Source of the DNA: Desmodesmus armatus
Lineage: Eukaryota; Chlorophyta; Chlorophyceae; Sphaeropleales; Scenedesmaceae
Direction: 5' to 3'
Assembly: GCA_007449985.2 (NCBI GenBank)
Contig: VIIQ02000631.1
Location: 740,678 to 804,677, forward strand
DNA length: 64,000 nucleotides
The notes beneath the pieces were generated by a model. It searched no databases. It was not told where the DNA came from and saw only the letters and a program-made list of their open reading frames with translations. Positions within the stretch are counted from its first letter, which is position 1, and each line of letters opens with the position of its first letter. Position numbers and translations under genes: made by a program. Shown one piece after another: positions 1 to 11,973 of the stretch.

Positions 1-91
1 GCGAGGAGCACCTGTCACCACATTGTAGCGCTCTTGTTGTGTGACAAACGACACCACAACTACCTTTATGGTGTGTCTTTTTGCCTTGCAG

Positions 92-1115
92 TGCTGAAGG
101 AGGCTCTGCGGCGCTACAGTGTGGTGCCTGTTGTCACACGCAGCCTCAAGGAGGATGATGTGCTGGGCGGCCACACGGTGCCAGCTGGGGCCATGGTGGT
201 CTGCCACATACAGGTACGTGTGTGTTTGTTGGCTTGTTGCGCAGACAACTGCCAGTGGACTGCTGCAACTTGACGGCTGCCGTATTACTTACGGGCTGCA
301 TTGTGTTCTGGTCAGCACACACGCGGCTGCAGCTGTGTCTGGCTTGTGCTGAGCGTGCTGTTTGCCTTCTCATGGGACAGTTTGTATCATGCACATGCAC
401 CATGCCGCCCCAACAGCACAGACGTCCAATCACTGTTTAGGCCTATCACAGGCTTGCCTTGGAGGAGTGCAGCACGGTCTGTGTTGACGTGTTCTGACCT
501 CATACTGTTGTGGTTGCTGCTGCCTGGCAGGCTGTGCACAACCAGTGGTCCAACCCCACTGAGTTCCAGCCGGAGCGCTTCATGCCTGGTGGGGAGTACG
601 ACCAGTTTGATGAGGTGGTGCGGCCCTACATGTTCCTGCCCTTCATCCAGGTGCGTGCATGCCTGCTGGCCCTGTGCTGTCCTGCTGCTGCGTCTTTCAG
701 TCCTGGCGGTATCATGGGGTATTTTGTCAGCACCCAGAGCTGGCTTGAGCGGTGCTTTAACAGCGCTTACCGCCAGCGCTGCTTGAATTCAATCATTATT
801 ACGCCTTGGACGCTGTTGTTGTCACGGCTGTCGCTGTTACTGCCAGTCTTCAGTACTGTGCACACTGACAGCTGAGCAGCAGGACTGCGGCAGCGACTCT
901 AATATGTCTCTGACTGATCCCCGAATGCGTGTTTGTTTCTGCAGGGTCCCCGCAACTGCTTGGGCCAGCACTTGGCGCTGTTGGAGGCGCGGGTGGTGCT
1001 GGCACTGCTGACACAGCAGTTCAAGTTCACACCAGCCTCAGCAGCAGCCGGGGAGCGCCACCCAACTGTCATTCCGGTGGCTTCCTTGGACGGCATGCCA
1101 TGCACGCTGGAGTGA
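92..1115 (+). CDS. Cytochrome P450, C-terminal exons (5' partial)
   Basis: Three exons (92-213, 531-650, 945-1115) join in phase and end at TGA 1113-1115. They code the heme-proximal end of a P450 monooxygenase: the K-helix E-x-x-R (EALR), a PERF motif (FQPERF) and the cysteine-ligand loop FLPFIQGPRNCLG, matching F-x-x-G-x-R-x-C-x-G with Cys as axial heme ligand. Introns are GT-AG, and the first visible exon begins two bases into its reading frame, so the gene continues upstream of the window. The membrane anchor, the I-helix and the substrate-recognition regions are outside, so neither clan nor substrate can be assigned. P450s of this kind use NADPH-cytochrome P450 reductase and usually sit on the ER or plastid envelope. 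No damage is visible in the part present. Confidence 0.93.
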
Positions 1116-3710
1116 AGTGTGAGAGGGAGTGATGGCAAGAATTGTACTCTGTTTGTACCAGTGATCTTGGCTGGTTTGTTGGAGCGGACCACCTGCTGCT
1201 TGTTTGGCGGTGTGGTCGATTGCATGTCTGATATGCTGTATCTGTGTCGTGAGAGAAGTAGGCATATGCAGCCATCATGGTAGCTGCTGCAACAAGCAAG
1301 CCGTCAGGTGCCATGTTATTAACGGCACAGCTGAAGGCATGGGTCTTCTGGCATCAGCTGTAGCTATGTCGTGCTGGACCAGAGGCCTCAGGATTGTTGG
1401 TAGAAATACCCGGCAGGTGACGTCAGACCACAGCAATCAAGCCAGTAGCTGTCCTGGCCGAGGGTTGCGTATACTTTTCTTGGTGTGCATGGTCACTGGG
1501 TGTGCGACACTGTAGAGTGGACTGCAGTAGCAGCCATAGAGCTGCACACTGCATGCGCCAGCGGTTCACATGCGCTGCTGCACGCTTCTGCTGGTCCCGG
1601 CACTCTGCAGAGCCAATAGGCAAGCTCCATGCATGCTGGCGGTATTGAAGGCAATAAGCAGGATGCACAGCCCTTCAGCAACAGCCACGTCACCCGGCAA
1701 TGCATGCCAACGCCGTTACATGCGTACAAGAGTATGTCCGAGCACTGCTTGCTGGCCGGTGCGGCTTACAGTGGAGTCCCTGGCAATGCGGCTGTTGTGG
1801 CAGTGTGCCATGCTGCGTGTCGCAGCTGTGATGTGTGGTTGCTTGGCTGATTCTGCCCCGGTCAAGGCTCTGCCAGCATGCTTTGGCGGCAGGGGCGCGG
1901 CGCGCTCCACACGCATCGTGTGTTGTGCACAGTGCAGTGTGACTGTGTGGTTCCCTGTTGGTCACCATTGTTTTGGTTAGTGGCAGGCTCCTTGCAGTCA
2001 CAGCAGCACGGCGGTGGTCACGATTGCCAGCAGCGCATCAAGGTGTTAGGGTTTTTCAGTGAGTGACTAGCCCAGAGGCTTTGTCAGAGCATGCCTTGTG
2101 CAGTTCGACGCCCTGTGGAGGTGCGGGCGTGCGTCAGCGGTGCTTTTAGGCAGGGTCGTGTGTTCGCACATGTACGTTCAGTAGAGTGGTGTTGTCGACT
2201 GCATGCGGCGGTCTCAATCAAGCTTTGTGGCGCAGCCGGTTGCATTCTGCTGCTGCATCAGCACGCTCCCAATGCAGGTACATGCGATTTAGCTGCAACC
2301 GTGGCTGCAAAGCCGCTTGCTGCAGCAGCTTGAGAGTTAGTGTAGCTATGCTGCGCGAGTTTGCAGTGTGACTGTTGCACTAGCTGCCCACAGGTAGGCA
2401 GGCGGTGGAGAGCTTCAACGGGCTGTCTTGTCTACTGGCAACCGGTGTGCCTGACCGGCCTGCCATGCTCTGATCCTGGTGCTCTGCAAAACTAGTTGGA
2501 GAGAGTTCTTACCTCAAAAGCAGCGGCAGCGTTTTGTCGGTCCTGTAAGGAGCTGTTCATGTTGCTGTAGCCTGCTCATTCCCAGCCTGTGGAGTTGTGT
2601 GGGCTGGGTGTGGCTGGCTGAGTGCCGAAGAGTCATGCATGATTGGTGGTGCCCTGCTAAGTGCAGGTGCATTGCTTCTACACCTTTCATCGTAGCTTCA
2701 ACTGTCCCCATTTGCCGCGGGAGATTCTGACGCGTGCTTACCAGTCGCAAATACACCCAGCCTTGTGCATGCCAATGGCATGACCAGGTCTGGGCCTGGC
2801 TGGGCCTGTGCCGTGCACGTGCTGTTTTCTTTGCGCAGCTCCCTGTGGATGCTGCTGGGTTGTGCATTGCAGCTGCGGCCTTCTGCTGCACAGCAGGATG
2901 TCCCAGGGCAGCTTGTGGATGAAATGTGCTGGACAGTAACCATGGATATCATCCCCCTGGCTGTTTTTAGCTTTTTGCCTTGCTTGACAACTTGACACTG
3001 CGTCGCAAATGCTGGTCACTTGTCAATGTGCCAATTTTTTTGGGTGTAGTACATAGGGGAAAGCTGGCACTTGCAAGGCATCACATGTTGAGGCTGTGGC
3101 ACGTTTAGCATCAGCAAGGCATCACTTCCGGTGGTTGGGTTGTGGAGCACGGTGCTGAGCGTCTGGTTGCAGCTCAGTAATGATTTGCTAATATGTAACA
3201 CAGCATGTTGGCATGAATGTGCAGGGTATGAACAGTATATCGTTGCAATTTTACATTGTTGCAGATGAAGAGTCCAAGATCTGGTGTGTTGCTGTTATGA
3301 TCAAGACGCAGTGCATGGGGCAGAGTACAAGTCGTGGTCGTTACACGGCACAATCACTCACTGCCAACGCCAATGAATAGATAAGAGACTTGCCATGCAA
3401 GAAACCATTGTGTGTGCTGCTAACCATTGCATGCATACAAGATGCAACACACAACATCTCTCTCACCTGGCAGCCTGCCAACTCAGCCACAGGGCTGTAT
3501 ACATAGGGCACACAACAAGCCACTTCTTCGGCTGTCACGCATCGTCCCATGCCGTCCACAACAACCACAATGGCTGCAGGCACAAAAGCTGCAAGGTCCA
3601 ATGTACATGTCACACTGTGACAGTCCAGTGGATGTCACACAGGCACCAAACCCTCTTGTACCATTTCCAGCCAAGGCAGTCACACAGGCGCCTGTAGCCA
3701 TGCACACAGC
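1116..3710. other. Intergenic region between convergent genes
   Basis: I see no supported coding exon here. TGTAA pentamers at 2544-2548 and 3194-3198 on the + strand could be poly(A) signals for the P450 gene, but both are far from its stop. The sequence is TGC/GCA-rich with no clear repeat. Confidence 0.4.
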
Positions 3711-3715
3711 TTACA
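3711..3715 (-). terminator. TGTAA poly(A) signal of the GIN-domain gene
   Basis: TTACA on the + strand reads TGTAA on the - strand, about 275 bases past the stop codon of the gene ending at 3989. This is a normal spacing for green algae. Confidence 0.55.
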
Positions 3716-3988
3716 CATCCGAGGCACACTGTAGCACCACCAGCATGCAGCTGCAAAAACGGCAGCTTATTCCAGCCCATACAGCTGTATGCAAACTATT
3801 TGGATCACCTTCACTTGCCACTTGTATCACCTTCACATGCTGAACACTGCTAACCTGCCTCTTCACTAGTAAAAACAAGGGTACACACATCCTATTGCGC
3901 ATTGCCTGCAAGCTCCGAGCTGTTGGCAACAGCCTCAGGCTTGCAAACCACTACCCTACAATCCTGCAATTGCAACACAGCCCGTCGC

Positions 3989-6900
3989 CTAGGGGCTGGT
4001 AGTGTTGTCGCCTGCCGTGTTGCCACCAACGGGTGCATTGCCCCCTGCCGTATTACCCCCAGCAGGTGCATTGCCCCCATCAGTAGTATTGACAGTGTTG
4101 CCGCCAACAGGCGCATTACCTCCGTCTGTAGTGTTGTCATTCAGGGGTGCATTGGCACCAGCAGTGTTGCCACCTGATGGGATGTTGCCACCCAAAGGTG
4201 CATTGCCACCAGCAGCATTACCGCCAGCACCTGGCTGCACCCAAGTGCCGCCTGTGGCGAGCATGCTCAGTGAGGTGTTGGCAGAGCACTGAATGTTGAC
4301 CACAGCAATGCCGCTGGATCCGTCAGCTCCTGTCCTGATGCTGACCTGGCTGGGTGTTGAGGCATCTGGGGCGGGGCTGGAGGGGGTAGAGTCGGGGGCT
4401 GGAGACTCTGACACAATGCCACCTGGCACTACCACTGGGTTGGTCACACCACTGCAAACAGCAGGAGACAAGGACAAGCACAGTGCAGTGATAGTTGGCA
4501 AGGGAGGCCCCGCCTGGTGACTTGCAGCATGCGAATACTGTGCATTGACCGGGAGAAGCTGGGACTGTACAAATCAGACATACCTTGCTCTAGCTGGGGT
4601 GCACAGCAATGCTTGTCTAACCCACCCACAAACCAGCGTGTGCAAGCAAACAGCCCTATAAACACCCCAACCCAGGATCCTTCTGAACACACCTGGTTGT
4701 GGTGGTGGTGACAGGGGTGCTACCTCCCTGGCTGGTGCTGGTCTGCATTGTGGTGCCACCAGAGCCGCTGGTGCTGCTGGAGCTTGAGGCAGAAGCCCCA
4801 GGGCCAGATGTGAAGGTGCCAGTGGTCATGGTGCCACCCCCGGGTGTGGTGGTGGTGACGGTGGGGATGCTGGGGAAGGCAGGGAATGCCGGGAAGGCGG
4901 GTAAGGCGGGGAACGTAAACTGGTGCAGCAGACGACCTGCTGCTGAGGCCTTGAGCAGCCGTCGTGCACCTGCAGGTCAAAAACAGCACCCAAACACTCA
5001 GCTCAATTCTTGAGTTCCTGGTGATATGTTGCATGGGGTCATCCCATCAACAACTAGTAGTGATCAAATCTGGACAATCCTTGGCATCTCTAGGTCGGTC
5101 CCCAGGCGCCAGCATCACCACACAACTCTGCATGCCATGCAGACAAGGCTTGGCTGCCAACAAGCATACCACATGTGCTGTGATGGTGCCAGATCATTGC
5201 AGTACAGTGCTTACCAGTGCCGGCAGGAGTACCATCAGCAGACCCGGTCAAGCCAGCAGCATTGCCTGCAGCATTGCTTCCTCCAATAACATCTGTAGCA
5301 GGGACGTTGCCGCCAGCTCCAGCATTGGTGCCGCCATTAGTTGGGGCATTGCCACCATCAGTAGGTGCATTGCCCCCAGTGGGTGCATTGCCCCCATCGG
5401 TGGTGCCATTGACTGGAGCGGTAAAGTTGGCATCACCTGCAAGTGCACAGACACCATGCAACACACCCCATACAATGTGTAACATGTTAGGCTGCCATTG
5501 GCATAGTTTTGAAAACCAGTGGCCTAGCCCATTGAGCCGCTGCCGCCCCACTCCTCCATCTGTGCACGTGCTGTTGTACCTCCCTGCATATATCACGCAG
5601 CAAGTGTCTGCCACGTCATGTTGCCAGCAGACAAGCACACTAGCTTACTTCACCATGCAGGGAGTGCACGACAGCATACTCTGGCTACCCAGCCCAGTGC
5701 ACTTCAAGGTGGCACAAGCACTGTGATGCATGTCTGTGTTGAAACGGTCGAATGCTTATGTGGAACAGCTTAGCTGTAAGGCTGCAAGCTCACCCTCAGG
5801 AGCATTGCCACCAGCATTGACTGGGCTATTGCCACCAGCATTGGCTGCGTTGGCGCCGGCATTGGCTGCATTGGCGCCAGCACTGCTGTCACCCTCAGCG
5901 GGGGTCAGGGAAATCACCGTCCTGTTGGTCACATTGGCACCTGCACACCCAGCAAACCAACCCTTAGCAACCGTCCAGGGCACGAGGACTGTGCCCCTGT
6001 CTAGGTGTATGTCTCTGCCGTTCAGTTGGGTGTACGACGTGGCTGGGCCAGCTGTTGAAGGCATGGTTGTGCTGGGTTGATGCCATCTTGCCAGCTTGGC
6101 AACTTGAAGCTGCAGCTGTGCACAGATTGGCAACCAGCTATGGCACATGCACAGATTGACAAAACAGGGCCCCCGTTGTCACTTTATGCTTGCAGCATAC
6201 TGTGTGTAATGCACTGCATATGCACTTGCAAAGTTCTGGCACCATGCACACACACCAAATCAAGTCTGCAGTACAAGACGCCCACCTACACATGAGAGCT
6301 GCCCATCCACCACCACTCCACAGGTATACTGGGGGTCCTCCTGTCCTGGCTCAATCAGCTCCTCCTGGACAAAGTCAGAGGTCTCCTGCATGATCCAGGC
6401 AACATGATCATCATGTCATTGTGCCTAGCAGGCCCCGTGCCGTAATTAGCCACATCATGCCTAGCAGGCCCCGTGCCGCGGTTGGCCAACGGTTGGCCAA
6501 ATGTTGGCTTAGGTGACTACTGACTTATGCTGCTGAGATGGCTGATGGCTGTTAGCATCATCCCATCAAACGGCTAGTGCACAGCCAGCAGCCTAATCAC
6601 ACGTGAAGGTGACTCCGCCCTACTTACATTTAGCTTGGTGCACTTGGAACCAAAAATGCCACCCCTGGCAGTCGCGAGGGACGAAGCACCCTGCAGCACG
6701 TGAAGACAAATAGTCAACTGATGGTACTACTGCAGGAGCCGAACGTCCAAACTTGACAGGCGCATTGGCTCTGGATACTTGCTGATACTTCACCCCGCCC
6801 CCTCCCAACCGAACATGACTGAAGCTGCAGGAGGGGGTATACATGCACTCAGGCTGCACCCCTTGGGGGCCAATAGCAGGGCACCGACTAGTGTGAAGCG

Positions 6901-9028
6901 GCTGTGCATGTGAGCGTTTCAATGTGTATATCTTGGTCACACCTGGGACAGCACGTTGCACTCCCCGGCGATGTACTGGACCTTGGAGAGGCCGGTTGCT
7001 TGGCCTGTGTATGTGCTGCCTGCAAACAGCACGAAGACAAGCTGTGTCACTCCAGTGCAAGGCCCAAGGGCATGCCATGCAATCACAAGGCTTATGAAGT
7101 GCACAGGATTGTAACCAGCCTCACCAGGATCCGTCAACACATCAGCACTCCAGCACTGGGCACATGCACCATCCGCATAAGAGCAGTCATAAAGCCTGCC
7201 ACCAAGACAATTTGACGGGGCCTGGTGTGTATTTTCGGGATACCAACATGCCAGAATGCCTGCAGCTGCAGCAGACACCACTGGCAGACTGCGTGTACAA
7301 CTCCAAGAATGCAAGACACCACCCCGTCCCTCCTCTTGCATTACCGCTCACCTTCAGGAGCATCCACCAGCAGGGTGGTGATGCCACCCAGGTTGAGTGA
7401 GACATTGACGGGGGTCACACTTGTCAGGGCAACAGTGCCAGTGGCAGCCCTGGTGTTGATGAAAACCCCCTGGAAGGCTCCCTTCAGGGCACTCCTCAAC
7501 ACCCTGCAGGCATAGCAGCACACCATGCACGAACAACTTGTGCGAGTGCCTCTGATTACCGTGATACCACTGCTGACCCCTGGTGACCAGGAACCAAGCA
7601 CATGCAGCATGCAGACGCATTGAGCGTGAAGCCTGTCTGCTACTGCATTCTGCCCCGTCCTGCTTTCAAAAGAATGAGTGCCAGGGGTCAGGCATGTGGG
7701 TGCATGCAATGCATTGGCGATATGTGGGCTTGACCAATGGCGTGCATTGGCAGCAACTCCTACTGTAGTACCTGCCATGTGAAACTTGACCATAATTCAA
7801 GCGTGTGACCTAGATATTACAGGCTGAACCAGCACCATGCACAACCACTTATGCTCTGCACCAGATACTGCATTGCACACCAGACAGATGTGCATTGCAA
7901 GCTGTGTCACGTACAGAATGCGTCAGTGTGCGCAACTGAGCCCGAATAACCTCCCCCCCCCCAAAAAATAACCGCAGCAGTTGACTCACCCTGAGCCGGA
8001 GAAGGTGAGTGAGATGGCCGTAATGTTGATGGCGTGCACCTGGCCCACCCTCTCCGCACTGATCCTGAGGCTGCTGGTGTTGAGGCCAGGACCAAGCACC
8101 ACGATGCCAGACCCGTAGTTGGACACAGACTCAAACTCACCACCACTGGCGGGTGCAGTCACCTGCAGAAGGGCAAGGCAGGGGTGCAGCGCAGATGTAG
8201 ATGGGAGGTACCTCCTGAGGGACTGAGGGTGCTTCAGGGGCATTGCATGGATGTGGGGTGCAGCTCCAAAGCAGGGAAGTTGGGCAAAAGAAGACTCCTA
8301 GCAGGTTGAAGGGTGGAAGCCCAGGGAAGAAGGGAAGGCGAAGCAATGGAGGTGGGTTTTGTCTGCAGCCACATGCATGGAGTTGGGGGAACCAGGTCGG
8401 TGCAAGGAAACCAGGTGCAAGCATATTCCGGGCAGTTGCCTCGGCCATCCACTGACAGCATGCACTCAGGTATTTGATACAACAGGTGCATGCAGAGGGC
8501 GACACCCTTGAAACCTACCAGGAAGTTGATGGGTTGATCAGAGAAGAACCCTTCCCCCACAAGGGACAGTGTGAGGATGTCGTCCTCAACAGCAACTTCT
8601 GTGGCGTTGAGTACAGAGGGGTCTGCTTGGATGGTGAGCCGTCCACTGCTGCTGTCCTCAGTGCTGTCCTCAGAAGGCTGGGGGGCAGCGACCAGGATGT
8701 TGAAGGGCAGGCATGATCGGATGCCCTTGAAGAATGGCAGCGGCACATCCACCCTTGGCAACTGGGCACGGGCCGGGGTGCTGGAAATGTTGGTGCTCTC
8801 TGGGGCCTCGGCTGGTGCTGGAATCGTGGCTTCAGTATCATTACTGATGCCATTGCCAGCTGCTGCGCTGGGAGCAGGTGAGACTGGCGCTGTAGCAGTA
8901 ACAAAGGGAGACACCGAGTTGTTGCCCTCGGGGCCTGTGGCGAACTCCTGGCCGGCACCCAAACATAGGAGAGATATGATGCACGCTATTTGCAGCACCC
9001 TGCGCCCCTGATGCTGCTGGAACATCAT
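3989..9028 (-). CDS. Secreted protein with GIN/DUF2807-like region and Gly-Gly-Asn repeats
   Basis: Nine exons: 8504-9028, 7990-8162, 7352-7503, 6943-7019, 6290-6385, 5794-6109, 5215-5436, 4693-4969 and 3989-4451. All phases agree and they sum to 767 codons. The start ATG (9028) opens a signal peptide: a short basic stretch, then a hydrophobic core (IACIISLLCLGAG). A Pro/Ala/Thr spacer with N-glycosylation sequons follows. Residues about 100-290 look like the beta-helical head-GIN (DUF2807) domain of bacterial adhesins: an ADPSVLNATEVAVEDDILTL-type strand pair, then repeated G-x-G/S-G turns. The C-terminal half is low-complexity, with Phe-Pro repeats (FPAFPAFP), Ser/Thr/Gly tracts and many GGNAP/GGNTA repeats, as in cell-wall or matrix proteins. 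The exon 1 donor is weak (GTCGCC) and could lie further on. A cell-wall or extracellular role is inferred; no catalytic motif is seen. Confidence 0.72.
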
Positions 9029-9396
9029 GACGGAACGATCTCGTAAGGGTCACGCCGGGGGTTGAAATTGGCCAAACTAACCGGTATGCTGCTGGCCAGT
9101 CAGATCTGGCTGAATCGAACATGTTGGAAGAAGTCGAGTGCTTTATGGCCACGCGCTTGGCGCCATAACAAGTTTGAACCGCGTGAGTCACGGCATCTCA
9201 GAGGTCACGTAAGGCCGACTTTGCTGAAAACAAGGTGCTCTACGGAATGATCTTCTGGCGTGTACGGCCAGTTCCTTTTTCGTGTGGGTGGGGCGAACGA
9301 GGTCCCCAAACGGCCAAGACAGCATACAATCCCCCCCATATCTAGTGCTCTGACACGTGTCAGCACCACCAAAGCCGCGGCGGCAGGGCAGGACAG
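9029..9396. promoter_or_regulatory. Divergent intergenic region (possible bidirectional promoter)
   Basis: This 368-base spacer separates the ATG of the GIN-domain gene (-, 9028) from that of the next gene (+, 9397). It contains a 7-bp inverted repeat, TTATGGC (9143-9149) and GCCATAA (9162-9168). I see no clear TATA box. The promoter role is inferred from position only. Confidence 0.35.
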
Positions 9397-10244
9397 ATGT
9401 CTGCACATGGCCAACATGAGGCCTGTGCACACGGCCATGCCTCAGATCAGCCGGTCAGCACAGCCCCACAAACATCGCCGCAGCACAGCGGCAGCGGCCG
9501 GCTGACTCACCCCCTCCCCTGTGAGCAGCAGCAGCAAGGGCAAAACGAAGCATCAGGAGCAGAGCCAAGCAGCCAGGGTCAGCGCCATGCAGCAACGGCT
9601 GCAGCTCTTGTTGCTTCCATCAGCAAGAGCGAGCAAGTGCAGGCCAGCAACAGTGCGGCAACAACAGCAGCAACCCAACATGGGCTTACGCTGCCATGCA
9701 TTTGTGAGGACCTTGTGAACCGATTGCTGCAGTCCAGCACCGGTGATGCCAGCAGGTTTCCAGAAGATGTCCGCCAGGCCATGATCCAGCAGATGGACGA
9801 GGCAATGTGAGCAAACTGTGAATGTCAACAAAGGATCCTGTAGAGAAGCACCTGTGCCGCTTGATCGACGGGGCCTACTGGGCAGGAGAACAACATACGG
9901 ATTGTTTGCAACTGCATGACGTTCTGAACCGATTGTTGGCAACAACATTCATAATAGCTGCACAACAAATTGCTGATGGTCTGCTGCTGATGTTTGCTGG
10001 CTCGCTGGCAAGCTATACTTTTCCCTGCCTACACGTGTTTAATGTATGCCTCTCGGTGTTCACGCTGTACTGTGACTGTAGGTCCCGCCACCCCAGCTAC
10101 AAGTATTTGCAACAGGAGGAGCAGCAGCAGCAGAAGGAGCAGCAGCAGATGCACAGCGGTGATGGGCCGCTGCCCCAGCCTGGTAGCTCAGTTGCTGAGG
10201 CATCACATGTAGGGCTGGGGCCCGGTCCCCAGGAACAGGGCTGA
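9397..10244 (+). CDS. Hypothetical protein, two exons
   Basis: Exon 9397-9806 ends in a GTGAGC donor in phase 2. Exon 10082-10244 follows a TGTAG acceptor and ends at TGA. They sum to 191 codons (190 residues). The N-terminal half is His/Ser/Gln/Ala-rich. Residues about 100-150 form a conserved-looking helical segment with Cys, basic and acidic residues (CICEDLVNRLLQ, then FPEDVRQAMIQQMDEAMSRH). A Gln/Glu run and a Gly/Pro-rich tail finish it. No signal peptide, transmembrane segment or known domain is apparent. The start is the first ATG in frame and a longer 5' end is possible. A TGTAA lies about 550 bases downstream. I do not recognise the family. Confidence 0.5.
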
Positions 10245-10790
10245 GAAGTCCCAAGGGGCCAGCAGGATTCGTGAGCAATCTTGAGCATGCAACCACAGCA
10301 CCACGTGGAGCACTCCAATTTGTTGAACAAAGGCAAAGATGGCAGCATCACAGTAGCAGCAACAGTAGTAGTCATAAGCAGCAGTGATGCTGCAGAGTCA
10401 CAGCCGCAGCTGCAGGGTCAGGCGCGGTCGCGTCAGCAGACGAATGCTGGGTGTGATAGCCAGTGTCTTGACTGAGCTAGGCCCCTAGGCCGCTTCTGTG
10501 GTGGGGCACTAGACTGACTTCAAGGCATGTTGAGTGAAAGGGCGTATATGATCATGAGTAGATGGTTCTGCACGTTTTCAAGGCATGGCCAGCGTTGCAG
10601 CGGCGACTGGCAGTGCTTACTGCTTGTGCGAATTTCGACATGCTGGTGCTGGGCTCTGGCCGTGATTGTGTGTGGCACCATCACGGTCCTTGTGTGATGT
10701 GAGCATTTATCATGAGTGGGCATCACTGCGATACACACCAATCATGACTGTTGCACTTGCACTAAGCAAAAGCTATTCTGGCAGCTGGCT

Positions 10791-10795
10791 TGTAA
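10791..10795 (+). terminator. TGTAA poly(A) signal candidate
   Basis: TGTAA about 550 bases after the stop of the two-exon hypothetical gene, with no other coding signal in between. Confidence 0.4.
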
Positions 10796-11973
10796 AGTCA
10801 CACATAGACATGCACACACAGGATCGCCTGCTGAGGTGACGAGTGTCATGCCGACATCTAAGGCTGAGCAATTTACAGCCGCTTGGTGGCACACCAAGTA
10901 GCTTCAGCAGTAGTAACACTCAGTGCTCTGCGCACAGACAGAGTGTGGGCGCTGTACAAGGCCGAACGATGTGCTTCAGGTCCAAAACAGCATGCAGACA
11001 AGCCTGAATGAAGGTACGTGCAATGTCTGGAAGTACAAGTGTCCACGTGCATTGGTACACCACAGGAAATCAAACAGGGCCTGCAGCCTGCATGCCCGTG
11101 CCAGGGCCTTTATTAATAAAGTCACCTGCGGCTCCTGATCAGTCCAATGCAAACTTTGCTGCGCACACAGCACAAGCGCTACACACGGGGACACCGCACC
11201 GCCCTGCATCACAGTAACGGCTGCGGAGCTGCTCCAACATTCCTCAACAGAAAGAGAACGTGTCACCACTTGCAGGACGTACATTACATCTTGCAATCAT
11301 CACCTTGCCATGCCAGCAGCTGGCGACGCTGTTTCTGCTGCAGTCTCAGATTGAAAGATGGACCCACACCATTACAGCATTACACAGATCTGCCACCAAA
11401 AACATTTTTGAGATGGTAAGGGCTCTCGGCATGATGCCGAACAAGATGTTGCTGTTCAGGTGGTGCTAATCACCACCTGGCCGCAACACGGATGACTGGC
11501 CTGTCATTCTTCCAAGAAACAGGCAGTGCATGCAATCCAGAGCGCAAATTCCAGTGTACTGCCCAAGCATGCTGTCATCCCTACAGGCACAGACCCACCA
11601 CACCCTTGAGCAATGAGCCAGCAAGGTGATCGTAGCGGCTGTGCCTGGCACAAGCACGATCATTTCATTATTTTGGATTCCTGCAGCATAACAAAGGCAA
11701 ATGACAGACGACCTCCGCATGCACACGTCGTCAACGTCACGATCACCGTCCAAGGTTGGTGGGTTTTGTGGCTTAAGCTGGTGCACACGGTGAGTGGCGC
11801 ACATTGATTGATTCATGAAAATCAATGGAGTCTTCTCAATGACGCTGCACACGCTTTGCCGCGTGACGCCTCGTTCCGACAAACCAACGATCTGCAACAA
11901 AGGAATCCGCTCTGCAACTTGAGAGCTGTTTTTGAAAGCCCGCCTCACCCGGCTGAACATTTAGTACACTATC
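10796..11973. other. Intergenic region without a supported gene
   Basis: Short open frames occur on both strands but none joins into a convincing model. The best is a - strand frame starting at 11960, whose first 50 residues contain a stretch (LQIVGLSERGVTRQ, then KTPLIF) faintly like one mTERF repeat. Its ATG lies only 13 bases from the + strand start of the MYND-family gene and I could not extend it, so no gene is called. Confidence 0.3.
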
